Below are positions 53,980 to 64,000 of a DNA stretch of 64,000 bases, piece by piece (positions within the stretch are counted from its first letter, which is position 1; every line of letters starts with the position of its first letter). The notes beneath the pieces were generated by a model. That model did not search any database and was not told the origin of the DNA. It saw only the letters and a list, made by a program, of their open reading frames with translations. The translations under genes and the position numbers were made by a program. Source of the stretch: Euryodendron excelsum (lineage: Eukaryota; Streptophyta; Magnoliopsida; Ericales; Pentaphylacaceae); assembly GCA_033060915.1 (NCBI GenBank), contig CM065381.1:5326501-5390500 (forward strand). The letters are read 5' to 3'.

Positions 53980-54439
53980 GTACAAGTGATTTTACTATGC
54001 TTGCAAGGGAGGTTTTAATCTGGCAAACAATGGAAGTTACTAGGGTACATTATCAAGTCAAATGGTTACTATTCAAAAATGTTCTAGGGTATGTATCTTC
54101 ACCTGGTAGATTTTGATCTGCGTGTCTCTTCGGGCAGCCAGCATAATTGGAAAGGGATTAAGTGGTTGGTCAACCTTTACTTTAATTATTGCTAGCTCTT
54201 AATTAATAAGTTCAGTTTTGTACTAAATAGTTGTCAATGAAGTGGATAACAACTTGTTACACCAATACATATATATATATACAGCCATGCACCTAAAGTT
54301 TCTTCTTGATACTATACACACACACACACATATATAAATATATCTTTGTGAGAAGTCATTAAGAATGTGTTGAGATTTGTTATTACTCCAAAACATGAAA
54401 TTATGCAACCATACTGTTCTATTCATACTTCATAATTAA

Positions 54440-54655
54440 TTGATGACAAATTTTAACACAAAATTTCTAATCTTACAGAAAAAAATACACTATAAAGTCC
54501 ACCAAAACGATATGGCAATGTAAATGTTGTAATCTCCAAAGCAATTTTGATGGATTTTTTTTTTTTTAACACAAGAAGCCCTAATTCAGCGATATTATTA
54601 TTATGTACAAAAATTCTATATATTTCTCCATTTTATATAGCATTACTCTTTTCAC
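54440..54655. repeat. MITE family A copy
   Basis: It contains CGATATGGCAATG in the core and ends TTATGTACAAAAATTCTATA followed by TATAGCATTACTC, matching the family termini. Confidence 0.5.
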
Positions 54656-56588
54656 ATCTGAGCAGCTGAGCTATTCTTTTTATTTGTTTAGCAAATTTTG
54701 CTTTTTCCTTCTCCTAAAAACTAATGATCCAAAGACTACAGACCACTAAATATCCCATCTACCAAAGACTTATATCACAAATAAACTAATAAATGTGCCT
54801 AGGTGTGTGTATATTATATACATGTATCTATACATCTAAAGCAATAGCTGAACACCACGTGTATTGACAGCAAGGGGCCTCTGAATCAATACGAAAAAAG
54901 TAAATTAACCAGAGATATACCACAAGTCAGAGAACTACTTATACACTTTCCTTGCTGTGTAATGAAGTCTTAGATGAGATCTTCCCATGATTTCCGAGAT
55001 GTTGTTTCCTCTTAGATGTGTGTATATATATATATTTGTATCTATAGTTTCGATATGTGTAAAGAAATTCCCAAGTGCATGAAAGCGTGCATGCCTTCTC
55101 TGCCATTTATAGAGGAACATGACGCACTCGATCCATTGCTTGTTATTGCATCAACAGCACTGTCCTGGAAGCTTCTTGTTCAACCCTTGTGTAAATTCTA
55201 TAAAGAAAATCATGGAGAAGTTTTCTTTAGTCACCCTTGGTGGCATTAGATACACATCCTACTATGTGGGATTAAAGTTAAACATGTTCCCAAGAGCTAG
55301 AAAATGATTCAACATGGAGGCAGTAGTACTCATGATTTTAGACACTACATCTATTATAACATTTTCTTTCAGTGTACTTGTTGGATCATTCGCTGTAAAA
55401 AAATGGTCACAATACTAAAAGTCATTAATTTGAAAATATAAACTATATTTATTGGATGTATAATTCTTAAAAGAAAGTTTCTTTATTAGTATCTGAAATT
55501 CTTAAAGTGTAATTTAGACAAGTTATACAAATCGTTATACATTTTAGAGCATGTAATGTATCAAGTTTTTGTTCTTATTTTATGTATTGAAATGATCCAT
55601 ATTCTAGTTAACATAACTCCAAGCCTTGTTAGATGGAATTATGTGATCTTATGTGATTGCGGAATATCAAGGATGAGGAGGACTACCCCTCACCGTATAG
55701 CCCATCACTATTAAGAAATTTAAAAGTATTTTCTAAATATGGAAATAGAAATAAGGTGATGGTCACTTCAAACGTATTGATGGTGTTCTTTTTGTTGACT
55801 GCTGATTATAACTACAACCTCGATAATTTAATGAGAGACAAAGGACTATTTGTGAGTTATATTTAGCTTTCCAAACTTCATGCCCTTTTTTAATTATACT
55901 TAGGCTCTGTCTGATGGAGCTTAAATTTATCTTTTTATTTATTTATTTTTTTGTTTATAAGTAAAAAAATTGAATTTGTTTAGCTTTTTTGTTTTTATAA
56001 ACTAAGAAAACTATAAAAAAAAACTCAAAAAAGATGAAAAAATCTATTTTTTTTTGTTTATAAGTAAAAAAAAAAGACCGAAAAAGCTTTTAAAAAATTT
56101 TACCAAATTGACGACTCTTAAACTTCATTAACACTAACTCACACTCTAAACTCATCACCTATGTCCCTCTACCAATGACTTTACATGCCACCTATGCTAA
56201 ATAATTCCTTTTTTGGCCAACGTTGTTGCATTACATGGAAGATCCATGAACTTCTTGGTAAGTCCATTCCAAACCTGCTCACATGGCATCTGACGATTGG
56301 AAAATTATGTACTTCTTTGGTATCTGATCATTTGGAATATGCTTGGCCTTCTTAAATGACCTCATGGATCCAGCCATTATGTCCCAACGGCTACGGCACC
56401 GGAACTTTGACTCCCATATCTCAGCTTTATCACACGCGAACTTAAGGGCCCAGACAGTTTTTTTAAGGTCGAAAATACAGTTTTTTTTTGTTTTTGGAGC
56501 TTTTTGGGCATAATTTTTTATTTATAAATAAAAATTTTAAATTTAAAAAAAAAAAACTTAAATTTAAGTTTTATCCAAAAACGGATCC

Positions 56589-56900
56589 TTAGTAACACTA
56601 CACATATGGAAATTTTTGTATCTATTTTATATTAATGATGTGGCTGTATAATTTTTTTCATTTTAAACCAAAACGCTTGTTATTTTAGTTCATAATTTTA
56701 AACCTAATATTAGCACATCACTTTGGTGGATCTTAGTATACAAAAATTCTATAAATGTAAATTTTTTTTTGCAATGCATTACATTATTCTTCTCATTTTA
56801 AACTAAAATACTAATATTTTGGCTCGTAATTTCAAACTGACTGTGCTACATTATTCTACTAGATTTTTTTTCCTATACAAAGATTAGGTAAATGTATAAT
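56589..56900. repeat. Two adjacent MITE family A copies
   Basis: The first copy has TTTTTGTATCTATTTTATAT, ATGATGTGGCTG, CATCACTTTGGTGG and ACAAAAATTCTATAAATG. The second, shorter copy has TGCATTACATTATTCT, TGTGCTACATTATTCTAC and TATACAAAGATTA. Both show the paired core words of the family. Confidence 0.55.
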
Positions 56901-59900
56901 TTTTTGTTTATGTATATCTGTATGTATATATGTATATATAAGGATAAGCATGGGAAGAGGGGGAGTGGCTTGTCTTCAATATGCGCAGTTGGGCAGTTAC
57001 AAAGTCTTATTAATGTCCTATTCGCTGTGCTCGTGTCTCAAGAAAGTATAGTGATTTTAAAGGCTGGCATTTGGAGTGTGCCATAGAATGGATTAAAGTA
57101 GGAAGAAGGCCAAGTTGAGGTTGGCACACCAACTAGATGATAACAAACCTAAGAGAAGAAGAACTAGTATTGATGGGTGTGTGTGAATAAAGATTAGTGG
57201 TAATTCCTTCCTTTTTTTTTCTTTTTAAGGTTTGGTATAAAATGGAATCCAATATCTTGGAAAATGACAAATTAGACAATCTCTTGAAAGTGCATGTTTT
57301 ACACTATTTAAATATTTATATGTATATATATATAAGATGTATATATGCATGTATATGTAAACCATATTGTCAATTTAATTCCTTTCAATTTGAGGGACAT
57401 ATGTAGACAAATGTAGTTATGTTTGGATTTGAAGAATTGTAGATTTGTTTCCCAAATTTCATCAGCGTTAAATTTTTTTTTTGTTTTTTTTTATATGTTG
57501 ATGATGGGCTATACAATGGGTAAACCCTCCCCTACCCCTCACATCCTAGGTGAAGGTAGGACTCTATCTCAGGTCTCTTGTACCAAACCAACAGACTTTA
57601 CTAGCTAGTTAGTTGGCACCTTCCATCACCCTTGATCTTATACAGCACAATTGTCAATTTCTACATTACCCTAGAATTGTGTTTTCCAACTGCTAAAAAC
57701 AGTATTGATGGATATTCAATGGTCAACATAGGCTGTAGGCTGTTGCTTGAGGGTCTACTCAGAGACTATGTTCTTGGGCATTCTTGTTGGAGCAAGATTT
57801 TAAGTTGCATTTAATGATCATGGGCATCAGGACATGATCAGCCAAGAGTATGTTTGTTTGTTTGTTAAATTCTCAAAGTCTATGACCAACTATTTCTCGA
57901 GCTCATGTAAGAATGTTGTTTCCACGAACTATATAAATTTTATACATTGTAAAAATTATAATTGATCATAAAAAAGTGTGAGGAGAGATTGAACTTAAGA
58001 CTTAATTCATACATAACTTAAAGGACCAGTTGATACGGCCCACAGTTTAGAACAGATATCCATAGGAGCCTAGGCATTATGGAATAAGCATAGGATGTAA
58101 TCCTAGGGAGTGGGTGGGATTTTCCTAATGCAAACAAATTATGCCAACCTATACTATTTAAAATATACATAGAATGAGGAACTCAAGATCTTCGGGGTTG
58201 GTATTGGTTGATGATTAGGTTAAATTAGGAAACTTAGTCAATGAAGCCCCGCGAAGAAGCAAAAACAAACAAAATGTTACCTAAAAGGGTTGAGTTCAGT
58301 GGCTTGTAGGCTACTGATATGAATGAAGACAGCCTAGATTTGACCCACCACTTCATCTACTGATCAGATGGTTTAGTAAACACCTTGAATGGCCAAGTTG
58401 AATAGAGTCAAACATAGTTGGTAATAGTCTACAGTCAAAGTTGTTGGGGTGTCAAATTCTTTGGAAAATGGTGTCTTTGACAAGCTTTGCAAACAACTAA
58501 CTAGAGTTCACCTTTGGCCATGATTTTTAATTGTCAAATTCAAGCCAATCTTGTTTTTTTGGTCTAAACCATTTTTACCGAAATAAAAAACGAAAGCGAC
58601 AAATATTAAGAAAAGTTAAAATAGAAAACATAATAAAAAAAATAGGAGGTGAGAAACGGTCAAAAGAAACTTAATAAAAATCTTATTAAGAAGTTTTTAT
58701 AAAACTTAAATAAGATCTTTAGGAAATAATGAAAATCTTTACGAAACTTGCTAAAAACCTAAACGAATAATTCTATTGATGTAGTTAGAACTTAAGAGAA
58801 AAAATATAAAAAAATTAATATTTTAAGTTTTCGCCGCATTTCTCTTTAGTTTTTTAAAAATTTCTGTAAAGTATCTTCATACGTACCCTCATCGTTTCTC
58901 TCATATTTTTTGAATGTTTTCTCAAAATTTTTAAACGAGTTTCATACCCAAACTGAAAACACGTTTTCCCCTTTCAAATGAATCTCCCTGTAACTATGAT
59001 CTCAACACTTCAAAATGACAAGAGATTGATGCATTGAAAATTAGTGAGCTTTTGGTTGAACTCCATTAGATAGTTGTATTTTTTTTTTTTGTGTTAAAAC
59101 TGCCGGCTATGATACAAGGACCAATAGGTCAAATATGGGTTTGTGCCGCAGGTGTTGAAGGATCTACTCTTCATCAAAGGAAAATCTCAACCTTAACAGA
59201 ATCACTATCAAGCTTGTCAGCAGCATTTAAAACGTCGACGTTCGTTAATATATAGTATTGCATTGAGACCATGACATTTATGATTTCGTTATTATATGGT
59301 TCACTTGGATTATACAAATGAATTTGGTGAACTGTAGCATCTCCTTTACCAGCTGGTTCAACTATTCTACAAAGACTTTTAGGATCTGTCTATGTAGGAT
59401 TAACTATTGATTAATCTACAGAGAGATCATGATGAGAACCTCCAACTCAATAACTCAACTTAATTAAGCTATTTTCTAACTATTTGAGCTTGGCTATGTA
59501 TATCAAGGATCATAATCTTAGTTAAACTACAATATAACGTGTCTTTCTTTATTGACTCAACTCTAGTTAATTTTTGTCTCCTTCGTCTCCTAGCATTTCA
59601 TGAATCAGATTTCTATTCATTGTTATCTTGCAAAGAGTTCTCAGCTCATAATAAGCCTTCTAATCTGACTATTGGCTTAGATTTAAATTTTTAATCAAAT
59701 GGTAATGGGATTTTACAACTGCCAAGAAACTTTACAAGCTAAGTTAGTTGACAATTACAACAAAAAGGTCCTTTTATTTAATTTAATACCTCACTTGGTA
59801 ACAAGAGCCTTCATGTACAATGCCTAAAAAGCATCCAAAAATAGTCTGTGGACCTCTCCATTGTAGAAGTCATTTGTAGTTTTGAGATGGTAGGATAAAA

Positions 59901-60049
59901 TTCTCATATTTTATCCCTAAATTAAATGATGTCCTTCCTTCATTGTGGGGTCATAATGGAACTCAAAAAGTATGCCAGAATTTTTAAAAAAACAATGAAC
60001 ATCAAGAGGAGATGGCAAAAATTTAGGAAAATGTTTTCTTTTTGAATCG

Positions 60050-60210
60050 CACAAAAAAACTCATTAGAATAACATGACGATGATAATTTTGTAATTATGA
60101 GCCATTATAGTAGAATGTGTTTTATTTTAAAGTAAAGAATTCTCATTCAATCACGTTATTTTGTACAAACATTCTGTATGAATTTTCTATAACATTAAAC
60201 CATTATCTAC
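60050..60210. repeat. MITE family A copy
   Basis: It has the ordered words ATTAGAATAACATGACGATG, TTATTTTGTACAAACATTCTG and TGAATTTTCTATAACATTAA, corresponding to the family core and right end. Confidence 0.5.
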
Positions 60211-61872
60211 AAGATTTACAGTTGTAGGAGTAGGCAATCACTTTACAAAGGGTTAATAGGGCCAACACTGCAACCTATTTCTCCTCTCACGAATGATGAG
60301 TATTTATGGTTGTGGTTTATAGGGTTGTTATTGGATGCTATTAATAGGGACTCCTGATTGAATTGATATTCTTCTTATTTAAATTTCTGTTTTTATCAAT
60401 TAACCTTACAAAAAATAATAAAAATAAAAAATAAAAAAAAAAAGCACTGATGTTAGGAAGCCATTATAAATTGGGCCGGAATTAGGGTATGGCTAATATG
60501 AGCCCAGCATTCAAAGCAATGGGCTAGACTTACAATAGTTGGACTTCGGGCAACGTGGTCGGAGACGACAAGCACTTCTAGGGCTTTGGAAATTTTTTTT
60601 TTTTGTTTTTTTTTTCCTAGCTTTTTTATTTGGCTTTTAGTTTTGCATGGACATTATTTCAACTGAAATTAATTTTTTTACTTTTTATAGACTTTATACA
60701 TTTTTTTTTACTGGAAACCAAAACTAAGAGCTAGTAAACACATTTCCCTTTGTCCGGGGAAGAATATATAGATTCATTTTCTCTAATTGACTATCTTGGA
60801 AATTAGATTGATTACAAACCCGCAGTGACGAGAGCCTATGCACTGAACTGCTTTTTATCAACTCTACTGATTCTTCATTCTTCGTAATTTTATTTTTTAT
60901 TTTTTACCTTGCTGTATTTTTATTAACACAAAGGAAAAAAAAAAAAAACCATTTAGGGTAAGACCCTCTAAGATATAACGGGGTCCATGTTCTGCAATCT
61001 GTATATGCGGAGCCATAGATTGAGACCTAACACTAGTCTCTCTGCCTTAAAAAGCGCAATAACATTAACGGACGTTATTACTGCGGTGTCCATGCTAAAC
61101 TAACGGCTATGCCGGTAAAAGTTAATAACAGCCCAATACAAAATGCCACCTAAGCTTTGTTGGGTGGGTGTCATATTCTCATTGGCTCTCTTACCAGCCA
61201 CTTGGTCACAGCTGTTACTTGAACAGTAGTTGCCTTCAAAATACAGCAGTTAAGGTCAGTAGACTCATACCTGAAACTTGTGACATTGGGTTTTGGACTC
61301 GTTGAAATTGCCAAATCAGTTATATTTAAAAATAATAATAATAATAATGATAACAAAGTGAGAAATAGGTTTGGATTATGAGTGGAAATTGAGGGAGTTC
61401 ATGGTGTGTTTGGGAGTCTAGAGGTGGAAACTGCATGCTTTGATATAAGGAGAAAGCAGAGAAAAAGGTTTGTGATTTCTTGTTGATTTTCTCATTTCCT
61501 CCTATTTGTTTCCTTTCCTCCTGCTTCCATTGCTAACAAATAATTTCACCACTACAAGTTCCATTGCAAGGGAAATGGTGCTGTGTTGCTAACACTTCCC
61601 ATTAAGCTTTTGAGAAAAGAATTCAAGAATCTACTCATTGACATTGCATGGCATCAACTCTACCTTTTAATTTTATACAGTGCTTTTGAACCTTTCCATC
61701 GTGTTTATTTCTTAATACCCTTTCACCTGTTTTGATCTTCACTGCATAACTGAGAGTCACGAATTCAAAATACCAAAATAGCTACGTAGCTCGCTATAAT
61801 TATACAAAAATTTATAGCTGCATATAAATTTTTTTTGTTTTGTTTAGTAACTTTAGTGTGTTGGTTTCAGCA

Positions 61873-64000
61873 ATGTATGAGAGCTCAGGAAGCCATGCTC
61901 GGGTGCTTGTAGTAACTTCAAATCAACATATCAATCCATTTGGAGAAGCAATCTATGGCGCTGGCTCGGATCTCATCAGAACCGAACTAGGAGCTTATGG
62001 TGAGAAGATCTTAGGATCAGGCTCTGCATATGTACAAAGCAATGTAAGAGACATTCTCAAGTAATTAATTAGATGCCTAAATAAAGATTAGAGTTTGGAG
62101 GTTATAACCTCAACAAAGAATGATCTGTAATGGCAGAAAGCCTCTCAATGTCCACTGCAAGAGACTTCTTATCTGTCCTTTGTCATGACTCTTGTGGGAA
62201 AATTTCAACATGAATTTCTAGTTCAACAAGAATGTTACTATAAAATTTTTATACAAGTCACTCTTCTTTGAAAAACTTATTGAGATTTAAAATGTGTTTA
62301 AATTTGACTTGTTTATCTCTCAAACAAATCTCAAATTTTTTTTTTAGCATAAAAGCGGATCTCAAATAAGTTTTTAACGAGGCGAAACATAAGTTAAACT
62401 TGAGTAGTTTAGCTCATTTTATAACTCTAGTCCTTTCCTCTGGTGTTAATATTATCCATGTGTTTGGATTTTACATATATTTGCAGGAATTAAAGAGTTT
62501 CACTTGAGTTCAACTTATTGCGATGAATTCTTTCTTTGTTTTTCCATTGAAAATATGACAGATTAGCAGATATTTCTCAAACCCTCAATATTATTTTCAA
62601 GTGAATGATGAGTATGTGAAGAACAAATTGAAGGTAGTCTTGTTTCCATTTCTGCACAAGGTATCTGATACTAAGCCAACTTAAATCTTTTGTTGGTTTC
62701 TTTGTTCTTTCATATGTTTCTTCCGTTTTGATCTTACAAAATAAAGTTGAATTACGTTTTCATTTTAATCTCTTTATATATCCAGGGGCATTGGATGCGA
62801 ACCACAGAGCCGGTTGGGGGAGAATTCTCATACAAACCTCCAATTTATGATATAAATGCACCTGATTTGTACATCCCATTGATGGCATTTGGTACCTATG
62901 TTGTTCTTGCTGGCTTCTCTTTGGGCATCAATGGAAAGTAAGTCCAACCAGCAAGGCTTTTGGTTTCGTTTTCAAAAACTATTTTCTATTCTCAAAAACA
63001 AAAGAAAAAAACGAAAAACTAATACTAAAAACTGGTTCGACAAACTATTTTCGAAAACATATTTTAGTAAATTTATTTTAGAACACCCCATTTTTAAGAA
63101 ATGGTTATAAATTATTTTCTAGATTAGGATCCTCTCCATTCTATGGTTGGAATAGAGATATCTATTTCATTAATTGAGATGCTAACACGTTAGCTAAAAT
63201 AAAAATTAAGGGTTCAGATGAGATAACTAAAAATTTATTTATAAATAAATGATTTTGTAGTTAAACATAAAAAATAAAGTTTAATGTAAAATGACATAAT
63301 TTTGATTAGATATATGATAGCACTTTATTTAGTTCATTGATTGATAGAGTGGAGATCTGCATTCTAACTATGAAATGAAGAGGAACCAAATCATGTGTTT
63401 TGAATCCTCGAAATTGTTTGTCATATGAAAATAACAACAATAAAAAAAACGATGCTATTTCAAACTTTTTCATAGTTTTTGTTTCTGAAAACACGAAAAA
63501 CCAGAAAACGACAATTATGCTCTTAAAGAGCATACCAAAAGGTTCCTAAGTATTTCCTTCAATTCCCAAGCTATTTCCAAAAACATATTGTAAAAAAAAA
63601 CTTTTTTGAAAACACCGCATTTTTAAGAAATGATTATAAATTGTTTTCTGAATCCTCGAAAACTGTTTTCCATATGAAGATAACAATAATAAGAAAACGG
63701 TGATTTTTTCAAACTTTTCAGTGCTTTTGTTTCTAAAAACACTAAAAACGAAAACGAAAATTATGGTCTTATTTCCTTCAATTCTCCTTACATTGTAGGT
63801 TCAGCCCCGAAGCTTTGGGAGTGCAGTTTACAAATGCACTGCTCTGCTGGCTGCTGCAAGTCCTTCTCCTGGAGGCTATATTGCACTGGCTAGGTGGCGG
63901 AGAAGTGCCGGTGCTGGACATGGTTGCCTACGCCGGATACACTTTCGTGGCGGCTTCTGTTACCGTGGCGGCGAGGATTCTGTCAAGTTATTCTTTCTAT
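61873..64000 (+). CDS. YIF1: YIF1 family Golgi/ER membrane protein (5' part)
   Basis: Four exons (61873-62043, 62562-62660, 62786-62937, 63799 to window end) join in phase to the first 208 residues. The start follows an acceptor TTGGTTTCAG|CAATG, implying a 5' UTR intron. The cytosolic N-terminus runs to about residue 120 with [30 protein letters not shown] and [20 protein letters not shown]. From [20 protein letters not shown] hydrophobic segments begin, and [15 protein letters not shown] leads into further spans. This is the pattern of YIF1/Hrf1 proteins, which pair with YIP1 in ER-Golgi vesicle transport. The remaining helices lie beyond the window. Intron 3 holds two copies of one repeat, one with a MITE inserted. 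Confidence 0.9.
62950..63780. repeat. Two copies of a dispersed repeat in YIF1 intron 3
   Basis: Copy 1 (about 63030-63540, including the nested MITE) and copy 2 (about 63575-63775) share AAAACATATT, TTTTTAAGAAATG(G/A)TTATAAATT, GAATCCTCGAAA, CATATGAA(A/G)ATAACAA and GTTTCT(G/A)AAAACAC. The family is related to 4110-4330 and 49540-49820. Confidence 0.65.
63121..63401. mobile_element. MITE family B, copy 2, nested in another repeat
   Basis: A 281-bp insertion with imperfect terminal inverted repeats of about 40 bp: GATTAGGATCCTCTCCATTC at the left, against TGAAATGAAGAGGAACCAAAT at the right. The interior matches the element at 13818-14066. It splits the host repeat exactly between TTATAAATTATTTTCT and GAATCCTCGAAATTG, and the unsplit sister copy at 63649/63650 reads straight through. 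Confidence 0.8.

Overview
This is a 64 kb piece of nuclear DNA from a flowering plant, almost certainly a eudicot. It is AT-rich, its genes have many short exons with GT-AG introns, and microsatellites and small foldback elements are dense. All the recognisable proteins are plant proteins. Nothing prokaryotic is present: no operons, CRISPR arrays or ribosome binding sites. The exon coordinates below were built by hand from splice signals, reading phase and protein-family resemblance; no alignment was run. || Layout, left to right: (1) the 5' end of a SYP81-type Qa-SNARE gene on the minus strand (coding exon 84-161, leader exon near 1356-1440). (2) Two tandem minus-strand PMP3/RCI2 genes (6656-7007 and 10350-11312). 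(3) A plus-strand gene for a protein with two U1-type zinc fingers, whose second and third exons are separated by an intron of about 9.8 kb (15065-26554); that intron carries a broken fragment of an ethylene-receptor gene. (4) A minus-strand gene for an unnamed conserved plant protein with an internal 23-residue repeat (27513-29621). (5) A plus-strand STIC2/YbaB-type plastid protein gene in eight exons (37239-42762). (6) A decayed, truncated endogenous caulimovirid of about 3.2 kb in opposite orientation (42853-46071), flanked by two 98% identical copies of the STIC2 last-exon tail. (7) A complete nine-exon serine carboxypeptidase gene of the BRS1 type on the minus strand (47056-53119). (8) About 8.5 kb of repeat-rich DNA. 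(9) The 5' part of a YIF1 gene on the plus strand (61873 to the window end). || From memory, the gene order matches two paralogous Arabidopsis segments. At2g24000-24040 holds carboxypeptidase, YbaB protein, zinc finger and RCI2-like genes. At4g30610-30660 holds BRS1, YbaB protein, an unknown protein and two RCI2-like genes. This window appears to hold the union of both sets. The genes do not form one pathway: they serve ER/Golgi traffic (SYP81, YIF1), membrane stress tolerance (RCI2), thylakoid protein insertion (STIC2), brassinosteroid-linked secreted peptidase activity (carboxypeptidase), and unknown nuclear functions. || The most notable signal is the viral insertion. Its flanks are a long host duplication that includes the STIC2 stop codon, and the insertion has probably replaced that gene's 3' end. 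Other points worth a look are the captured ethylene-receptor fragment, a nested MITE with its empty site preserved nearby, a palindrome of paired ACGTGTCA motifs inside an intron, and several families of dispersed foldback repeats.
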